DNA of 8,234 nucleotides from contig JBEKVW010000087.1 in assembly GCA_049513695.1 (NCBI GenBank), forward strand, positions 1 through 8,234. The letters are read 5' to 3'. A program made the position numbers and the translations under genes. Shown in pieces: positions 4,337-8,234 of the stretch. Origin of the DNA: UBA1162 sp049513695 (lineage in GTDB: Bacteria; Chloroflexota; Dehalococcoidia; GIF9; UBA5629). How positions within the stretch are numbered: position 1 is the stretch's first letter; every line of letters begins with the position of its first letter. Below the pieces are notes generated by a model. The model was given only the letters and a program-made list of their open reading frames with translations, had not been told where the DNA came from and did not search any database.

Positions 4337-5416
4337 ATGAGAATTGCCATGAATTATGCGAAATGGTTGGCGGCTATAGTTGTCGGTCTGTGTCTGTCAC
4401 TTGTTGTGGTGTCAGCAACAGGCTGGAATTTTCCCGTTGCTGCCATGAATAAGCCACAGGATAGCGCCTCAAAGATAAACCTCCCCGGTACTGTAGAGGC
4501 CGCCAATTCCGCTTCCGCTAGAGACTCGGATTGGAAGCGATTGGGTGTGGTCCTGGACCTTGGTAGCCGCGGCAGTTATGATGACAAAAGTATCGAGTCC
4601 CCGTTAATTTTGAAGCTGGGCGAAGGCAGCTACGTAATGTTCTACAGGGGACAGACCTATGCTGACAAGGTCGGGCGTATCATGCGCGCTACCTCCTCCG
4701 ACGGCATCACCTGGACTAAAACCGGCGTGGTTATGACGCCGTCCGAATCCTATGAGGGAAATAAGATCGACCCGATGGCGGTCATGTTCGATCAGGACGT
4801 TTACAAAATGTGGTACGGCAGTGATACCAGTGGAGGCTGCGCCTGCTATGCCACTTCTCCCGATGGTATAAATTGGACCAGGAGCCAGGATAATCCTGTG
4901 CTGAGGAAGACCCACGGCAGCTGGGACAACGAAGGGGCCGGCGGACAGAACACTGTGATCAAGTCGGGTGATATGTATTACATGTATTACAAGGGCTATG
5001 GAAAAGCCGCGCCGGGCTGGACCTTCTACGGCCTGGCCGCATCTTCCGACGGGGTAAACTGGAGCAAACAGGGCAAGGTAATTTCGCCCGATCCATCCAT
5101 GGGAGAGACGACCTTCTTCAAGAATTTATATGCCTTTAAGGTTGGGGGCTACTACTGTATCCTGCATACTATGGCGGACTACCTGAGCCTCTTCTTGTGC
5201 ACCAGCCAGGATGGCAAAACCTGGACCAAGGACGGGTTGTTATTCAGCCATGGCTTAGCGCCCGGCGGATATGATATAAAGTGGGCGACCTCGCCCTGCC
5301 TTATCGTCGACGGCAATACCGTCAGGATGTGGTACGAGGGCGGGGATTCCAGCGGCCGGGTCCGCACGCTCTATGCTGAAATAGATAAGAGCACGCTTAT
5401 AAAAGATATCCAGTAG
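4337..5416 (+). CDS. Exported five-bladed beta-propeller protein (GH43/GH32-like fold)
   Basis: 359 residues. The N-terminus has a short charged stretch, then a hydrophobic segment (about 9-28) and VAA near 34-36, a signal peptide or N-terminal anchor. A Ser/Ala-rich linker runs to about residue 62. The rest is a repeat protein. Each unit has an aromatic strand (VMFYRG 100-105, YKMWYGS 156-162, YYMYYKG 214-220, YYCILHT 272-278, VRMWYEG 329-335), and the first four are followed by S-x-DG-x-x-W turns (SSDGITW 120, SPDGINW 174, SSDGVNW 236, SQDGKTW 290). Five such strands imply five blades, as in glycosidases of families 43, 32, 68 and 130 and related sialidase-like proteins. Catalytic acids cannot be assigned by eye, so it may be a glycan-active enzyme, a binding protein or a non-enzymatic surface propeller. 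ATG 4337 is chosen for its AAGGA site and adjoining signal sequence. No partner gene (transporter, other glycosidase) is near. Confidence 0.75.
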   Translation: MRIAMNYAKWLAAIVVGLCLSLVVVSATGWNFPVAAMNKPQDSASKINLPGTVEAANSASARDSDWKRLGVVLDLGSRGSYDDKSIESPLILKLGEGSYVMFYRGQTYADKVGRIMRATSSDGITWTKTGVVMTPSESYEGNKIDPMAVMFDQDVYKMWYGSDTSGGCACYATSPDGINWTRSQDNPVLRKTHGSWDNEGAGGQNTVIKSGDMYYMYYKGYGKAAPGWTFYGLAASSDGVNWSKQGKVISPDPSMGETTFFKNLYAFKVGGYYCILHTMADYLSLFLCTSQDGKTWTKDGLLFSHGLAPGGYDIKWATSPCLIVDGNTVRMWYEGGDSSGRVRTLYAEIDKSTLIKDIQ

Positions 5417-5605
5417 CTAGTGCAGGGCTAAGCTTAGCGTAATTGCAATAAACACGAAAGCAGTAATGACTGTATACCTGACATCTTTTTTCCAGGCAAA
5501 ATAAAGTACAGATATAATCGCGCTCGCAAAAACAGTCAAAAGCAGTATCGCAATCCCGAGTAATATGAATAAGATTGCGTAATCCTGCCTACCAGATTTT
5601 GAAAA

Positions 5606-5629
5606 CTCCTTTGAAAGATATAAATTATA
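5606..5629 (-). promoter_or_regulatory. -10 box and Shine-Dalgarno of the start-less membrane ORF
   Basis: Reading the minus strand, a perfect TATAAT (5629-5624) is followed 11 nt later by AAAGGAG (5612-5606). Eight nt after that comes ATC TGG TAG instead of a start codon, in a different frame from the membrane ORF. No clear -35 is seen. Confidence 0.35.
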
Positions 5630-5639
5630 TTCGTAATAA
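5611..5639 (+). promoter_or_regulatory. Possible promoter of the pirin gene
   Basis: TTGAAA (5611-5616, 5 of 6) and TAATAA (5634-5639, 3 of 6) are separated by 17 bp, in the most AT-rich stretch of the right half. The leader to GTG 5684 would be about 40 nt. The -10 is poor. TATAAT at 5513-5518 is a better hexamer but lacks a -35 and gives a leader of about 160 nt. Confidence 0.25.
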
Positions 5640-5673
5640 GGCTGTGTTTATTCGATGTGAATTGCAGCGGAGT

Positions 5674-5678
5674 GGAGG
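5674..5678 (+). promoter_or_regulatory. Shine-Dalgarno that fixes the pirin start
   Basis: GGAGG lies 5 nt before GTG 5684. A longer frame opens at GTG 5657, but that has no ribosome site, and its extra nine residues (MNCSGVEDR) precede the usual pirin N-terminus. Confidence 0.6.
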
Positions 5679-5683
5679 ACCGT

Positions 5684-6595
5684 GTGAGCAGTATTCGAAG
5701 GGTTAAAAAAGCATACAAAAGCAGGCCCACTCTGGAGGGAGCAGGGGTGCATTTAAGGAGAGCCCTTGGCTTCGATCAGACCAATTTACTGGACCCCTTC
5801 CTTCTGCTGGACGACTTCCATTCCAATAACCCTAGGGACTATATCAGGGGTTTTCCCTGGCACCCGCACCGGGGCATAGAGACGATAACTTATATGCTGG
5901 ACGGCAGGGTAGAACATGGCGACAGCATGGGGAATTCCGGCGTGATCAGCCCCGGGGACGTCCAGTGGATGACGGCCGGCAGCGGCATTATTCACCAGGA
6001 GATGCCAAAGGGGCAAAAGGATGGGTTGATGTGGGGCTTTCAGCTCTGGGCCAACCTGCCCGCCTCGCACAAAATGATGCCCCCCCGCTACCGCGGAATA
6101 ACAGCGGAGCAGATCCCGGAGGTCATCACTCCCAGTAGCGCCAGGGTAAGAATAATCTGCGGCAAGGTTGATAAAATGACCGGCCCTGTGAAGGATGTAA
6201 TCACCAGCCCGGAATACCTGGATGTCACAGTTCCGCCCAAATCAGATTTCAAACGCATTATCCCGGGTGGGCATACCGCATTTGCCTATGTGATCGACGG
6301 GGCAGGCTATTTCGACGACCGGCGGGACCCCTATCACTATGAGGTGGTCAACGATAGGTATTTCGATTTTGAAGGGGATGCCGTGTTTGGGCCGGAATAT
6401 CTGGTGATGTTCGGCGATGGTGACGAGATCGCTGTCAGTGCCGGGGATAAACCGGTGAGGTTCCTGCTGATATCAGGCAAACCTCTGTGTGAGCCTGTGG
6501 CCTGGTACGGTCCCATCGTGATGAACACAGAGGAAGAATTAAGGACGGCCTTTGAAGAATACAGGCTGGGGACGTTTATTAAGAAACCGGCCTGA
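5684..6595 (+). CDS. Pirin family protein
   Basis: 303 residues, a normal full-length pirin: a bicupin with the conserved N-terminal SRPTLEGAGVHLRRALG, DPFLLLDDFHS and FPWHPHRGIETITYML blocks. The expected metal ligands are all present: H60, H62 (WHPHRG), H104 and E106 (IIHQEM). The second cupin half (about 165-290) is also complete. Pirins are cytoplasmic Fe(II) proteins; members include quercetinases, redox-sensing co-regulators and proteins that modulate central metabolism, so the exact role is open. GTG 5684 is used as start because of GGAGG at 5674-5678. The gene converges on the DUF3795-like gene with only 7 bp between the stops. Nothing points to a functional tie with the upstream propeller; the start-less membrane ORF lies between them on the other strand. 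Confidence 0.92.
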   Translation: MSSIRRVKKAYKSRPTLEGAGVHLRRALGFDQTNLLDPFLLLDDFHSNNPRDYIRGFPWHPHRGIETITYMLDGRVEHGDSMGNSGVISPGDVQWMTAGSGIIHQEMPKGQKDGLMWGFQLWANLPASHKMMPPRYRGITAEQIPEVITPSSARVRIICGKVDKMTGPVKDVITSPEYLDVTVPPKSDFKRIIPGGHTAFAYVIDGAGYFDDRRDPYHYEVVNDRYFDFEGDAVFGPEYLVMFGDGDEIAVSAGDKPVRFLLISGKPLCEPVAWYGPIVMNTEEELRTAFEEYRLGTFIKKPA

Positions 6596-6619
6596 ACGGG
6601 CGTTATTGCCGCCCGGGCC
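6589..6619. terminator. Hairpin between convergent genes (possible bidirectional terminator)
   Basis: CGGGCG (6597-6602) pairs perfectly with CGCCCG (6610-6615) over a 7-nt loop. GGCC (6589-6592) and GGCC (6616-6619) can add four pairs beyond a 4-nt bulge. It spans both stop codons of the convergent pirin and DUF3795-like genes. No T-tract follows on either strand, so termination is only suggested by position. Confidence 0.35.
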
Positions 6620-7124
6620 AGCGCTTGATGATGCCTTCTTTATTGACCCTGACATAATCACAGCTCGGCGCAGCGCCGCATTTGCGGCAGGCTTTATCGT
6701 AAGCCGAGTTTATCGTCCCGCATTGGGGGCATGAATAGTGGTCGACCATTTCGCCATACCACTGCTCCCAGCCGACTTCCTTGATGCGTTCCAGCGACTG
6801 CCAGAGTTCTAGCCTGTGAGGGAGGATGGACTGGAAGGCCTTCAACTCTTCGCACGGATATTCGCAGCACTGACCGCAGAAATCCAGGCCCTTCTCGGAA
6901 GCACATAGAATCAGCTTACACGAGCTGCAATACATATTTCTGCGCTCTGCTCTGCAGCCGTCGCATTTCAGGGATTCCACCGGCTGGTTAAAGGCTGCCG
7001 CCATGATCTCCAATCTACGGGGGTCCTCATGCGTGCCGATGAACAACGTGCAGGATGGGCAGAAGAGGCCACAAACGGCAGCCTCCCTTTTATCCGGTTT
7101 TCGAGGTTTGTTCTGTTGCTTCAT
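6603..7124 (-). CDS. DUF3795-like cysteine-rich protein with C-terminal zinc ribbon
   Basis: 173 residues with about 17 cysteines. The N-terminal part (about 15-95) follows the DUF3795 layout: CGLFCPSC (18-25), CDGC (54-57), CSSC (66-69), C74, and CGQCCEYPC (83-91). A charged helical region (92-125) leads to a separate zinc ribbon: C132-x2-C135 and C146-x2-C149, with an extra C155. Function is unknown for the family; the motifs could bind Zn or Fe-S. It is cytoplasmic by appearance, with a lysine-rich N-terminus. It is the last gene of a minus-strand cluster, 33 bp after the ferredoxin gene, so it is probably co-transcribed. Its own ribosome site is weak (AGG, 4 nt before the ATG). A TATAAT lies 11 bp before the start codon. 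Cysteine codons are spread over the whole length, supporting this strand over the shorter + strand frames. Confidence 0.82.
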   Translation of the reverse strand: MKQQNKPRKPDKREAAVCGLFCPSCTLFIGTHEDPRRLEIMAAAFNQPVESLKCDGCRAERRNMYCSSCKLILCASEKGLDFCGQCCEYPCEELKAFQSILPHRLELWQSLERIKEVGWEQWYGEMVDHYSCPQCGTINSAYDKACRKCGAAPSCDYVRVNKEGIIKRWPGRQ

Positions 7125-7135
7125 AACGCCTGGGT

Positions 7136-7141
7136 ATTATA
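7136..7141 (-). promoter_or_regulatory. -10-like TATAAT just before the DUF3795-like gene
   Basis: A perfect TATAAT hexamer lies on the minus strand 11 nt before ATG 7124. The -35 position for a 17-bp spacer reads AAGCTG, a poor match. If used, the transcript would be almost leaderless. Confidence 0.25.
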
Positions 7142-7157
7142 GCTTAAATCACGCGCT

Positions 7158-7943
7158 TCAGCTTTTGATTTCGCCCCGGATGCCGATGATGGTCTCTTTG
7201 AAGGGGATGTCCTTGCCGCTGGAAAGTATGGCCTGCATGGCCATGTGTGTCAGACCAGCGCAGCATGGGACTTCCATGCGCAGCACGCTCAGGCTCCTTA
7301 TATCCGATTGACGAAATACATCTGTCAGCTTTGCCAGGTGCACCTCGTAGTTATCGAGCTTGGGACAGGCCACTAGCAGGGCGTGCTCCTTTAAAAAGTC
7401 AGTATGAAGACCTCCGTACGAGAAGGCGGTGCAGTCGGCGGCCAGCAGTACATCGGCGCCCTGCAGGAACGGCGCTTTGGGCGGTACCAGCGTTAGCTGT
7501 ACCGGCCAGTGGGCCAGTGCGGAGGGCTGACTGCCTCTGACGGCCGGCTCGGTCTTGCCGGCCGTCTCCTTAACCTGAGTAACGTTGGATGAAGGACAGC
7601 CGCAGGGCAGCGTATCCTTTTTCTCGAACTCCTGCACCATTGCCGAGGGGCATCCGCAGGCCGGCTCCGCCTTTAACCCGGGCTTTTTATTCAGGTGCTG
7701 CTTGCCGGCCTCTTCATTGAACGGCTCGGCTACACGTTCCTCGATGCTGATGGCGCTCTGGGGGCATTCCGATAAGCAGGCGCCCAGGCTATCACAATAT
7801 TTGTCCGATACCAGCCTGGCTTTGCCATCCACTATCTGTAGTGCACCTTCGGCGCAGGAGGGAATACATATCCCGCAGCCGTTGCATTTGTCTTCGTTGA
7901 TTTTGACTATCTTCCTCTTGATTTTAGTCGCTGTATTTTCCAT
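7158..7943 (-). CDS. Ferredoxin-type [4Fe-4S] protein with extra cysteine motifs
   Basis: 261 residues. Residues 10-70 form a ferredoxin domain: C20-x2-C23-x2-C26-x3-C30 is a full [4Fe-4S] motif. The second, C50-DSLGA-C56-x3-C60-P, lacks one Cys of the usual four, as in a related group of anaerobe proteins whose second site reads CDxLGxC. A linker then carries two copies of CGCPS (96-100 and 114-118, 18 apart). The C-terminal domain (about 145-261) has C171 (AADCTAFSYGG), C193 (VACPKLDNYE) and C227-C228 (PCCAGLTHM). No signal or membrane segment is seen, so it is a cytoplasmic electron carrier or redox sensor. The exact role is unknown. ATG 7943 is chosen because AGGAGG lies 6 nt upstream, inside the end of the preceding zinc-ribbon gene. 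The longer frame to 8039 would overlap that gene. The two are translationally coupled by arrangement (2 nt apart). Confidence 0.85.
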   Translation of the reverse strand: MENTATKIKRKIVKINEDKCNGCGICIPSCAEGALQIVDGKARLVSDKYCDSLGACLSECPQSAISIEERVAEPFNEEAGKQHLNKKPGLKAEPACGCPSAMVQEFEKKDTLPCGCPSSNVTQVKETAGKTEPAVRGSQPSALAHWPVQLTLVPPKAPFLQGADVLLAADCTAFSYGGLHTDFLKEHALLVACPKLDNYEVHLAKLTDVFRQSDIRSLSVLRMEVPCCAGLTHMAMQAILSSGKDIPFKETIIGIRGEIKS

Positions 7944-7945
7944 TT

Positions 7946-8194
7946 CTATCCTCCTTTGAGCTGCTTTTGCTGATTCTTCAGCTTTTGATAGGTCTCCGCT
8001 CCCAGACATTGCTCGGCGAACTGGCAATACTCCGCGCACGAGTGTATGTTATTAAATACGGGTTGACCGCAGGCCGGGCAGTCCACTTTCATGTCGGAGG
8101 AGAAAAGCTCCACCTCACCGCCACATTGCGGGCATTTTTTGATCTTGATGTTGGGGGTTCCCTGTGCCACATTCCCCGGACAACGGAAAATCAT
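7946..8194 (-). CDS. Small zinc-ribbon protein
   Basis: 82 residues. C5 (MIFRCPG) is followed by a zinc ribbon C21-x2-C24 (KCPQCGGEVE) and C39-x2-C42 (DCPACGQP), then a third cysteine group C53, C57, C63 (SCAEYCQFAEQC). The C-terminus is lysine- and glutamine-rich. Proteins of this type occur beside ferredoxin-like genes in anaerobes; the role is unknown, perhaps metal- or redox-linked regulation. The start at 8194 is supported by GGAG (8206-8203 on the minus strand), 8 nt upstream, and by the promoter -10 box a little further up. Another ATG 5 nt upstream stops after two codons. It is the first gene of the minus-strand cluster. Confidence 0.82.
   Translation of the reverse strand: MIFRCPGNVAQGTPNIKIKKCPQCGGEVELFSSDMKVDCPACGQPVFNNIHSCAEYCQFAEQCLGAETYQKLKNQQKQLKGG
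7950..7955 (-). promoter_or_regulatory. Shine-Dalgarno of the ferredoxin-type gene
   Basis: AGGAGG on the minus strand, 6 nt before ATG 7943. It overlaps the last codons of the upstream gene (K-G-G-stop), so the two are tightly linked, and it rejects the 32-residue N-terminal extension. Confidence 0.75.
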
Positions 8195-8208
8195 CTCATC
8201 TGCTCCAT

Positions 8209-8227
8209 TAATTATGAAATAATTATA
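8209..8227 (-). promoter_or_regulatory. -10 box of the Cys-rich operon with overlapping dyad
   Basis: TATAAT on the minus strand (8227-8222) is a perfect -10; the -35 would lie beyond the window. TAATTAT (8209-8215) and ATAATTA (8219-8225) form a perfect 7-bp inverted repeat with a GAA centre that covers the -10 and the likely start of transcription near 8215. The position suits an operator, but the arms are AT-only and partly self-complementary, so chance is possible. Confidence 0.5.
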
Positions 8228-8234
8228 GATGCCC

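Larger units (their letters stand above)
5417..5647 (-). pseudogene. Small two-helix membrane protein frame without a start codon
   Basis: On the minus strand, 76 codons are open from 5647 down to a TAG at 5419-5417, whose last base abuts the stop of the + strand propeller gene. The encoded sequence has two convincing membrane segments: DYAILFILLGIAILLLTVFA (about 22-41, extending to 50) and YTVITAFVFIAITLSLA (58-74), joined by the polar loop AWKKDVR. Hydrophobicity this clean argues that it was coding. No ATG, GTG or TTG occurs in frame before the first membrane segment; the first NTG codons are inside it. A -10 box and AAAGGAG lie at the right place, but the frame is not started there. It is best read as a decayed gene with a lost start or an indel. 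A non-canonical start or a sequence error is possible. I recognise no family. The stretch 5417-5656 holds nothing else certain. Confidence 0.45.

Noticed and set aside
5536..5730. 64-codon minus-strand frame starting within the pirin gene
   Set aside because: It begins inside pirin coding sequence and is read in a different frame from the hydrophobic membrane ORF; no ribosome site.
7585..7959. + strand frames of 60-124 codons over the minus-strand operon
   Set aside because: They are antisense to cysteine-motif genes and their products show no domains.
7944..8039. 32-residue N-terminal extension of the ferredoxin-type protein
   Set aside because: It overlaps the zinc-ribbon gene, lacks a ribosome site, and a strong AGGAGG supports ATG 7943.
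1..8234. CRISPR arrays, tRNA or rRNA genes, insertion sequences, phage integrase or attachment sites
   Set aside because: I saw no regularly spaced repeats, no cloverleaf-like sequence, no transposase or integrase frame and no long terminal repeats.

Overview
The window (8,234 bp, moderate G+C, densely packed genes on both strands) looks like a bacterial chromosome segment from an anaerobe. It is rich in iron-sulfur and cysteine-rich proteins: a CCG-domain/LUD redox pair, an unusual ferredoxin, a DUF3795-type protein and a zinc-ribbon protein. That mix, with pirin and a TSUP permease, would fit an anaerobic Chloroflexota (Dehalococcoidia-like) or a Firmicutes/Clostridia-type genome. This is an inference from gene content only; no rRNA or taxonomic marker is present.

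Left part, + strand (2-3807). The 3' half of a DAO-family FAD-dependent oxidoreductase enters from the left edge. A TauE/SafE (TSUP) membrane transporter follows, with its own good promoter (687-715). Next comes a two-gene operon: a HdrB/LutA-type CCG cysteine-rich protein and a LutB-like protein with a LUD domain and two [4Fe-4S] motifs. The last two probably form an electron-transfer module that oxidises a small organic acid. No LutC-type third subunit is visible and the substrate is unknown.

Centre (3808-4336). This stretch of about 530 bp has no large gene but is far from empty. It holds an 8-bp direct repeat, a purine-rich leader, a 38-codon reading frame with a near-perfect Shine-Dalgarno, several strong hairpins (including a CTCCTCC segment that can pair with either of two GGAGGAG copies) and an intrinsic terminator. 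The 250 nt contain about 16 GGA trinucleotides. It is the best candidate in the window for something undescribed: a structured small transcript, a small-protein mRNA, or both. After the terminator come dyads and a possible ribosome-site hairpin leading to the next gene.

Right part. A secreted or membrane-anchored five-bladed beta-propeller protein (4337-5416) ends exactly against the stop of a minus-strand membrane-protein frame (5417-5647). That frame has a -10 box and a Shine-Dalgarno but no start codon, and looks like a decayed small gene. A complete pirin follows (5684-6595). It converges on a three-gene minus-strand operon (8194 to 6603) encoding a zinc-ribbon protein, a ferredoxin-type protein with extra cysteine motifs, and a DUF3795-like protein with a C-terminal zinc ribbon. 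The -10 box of that operon lies at the right edge.
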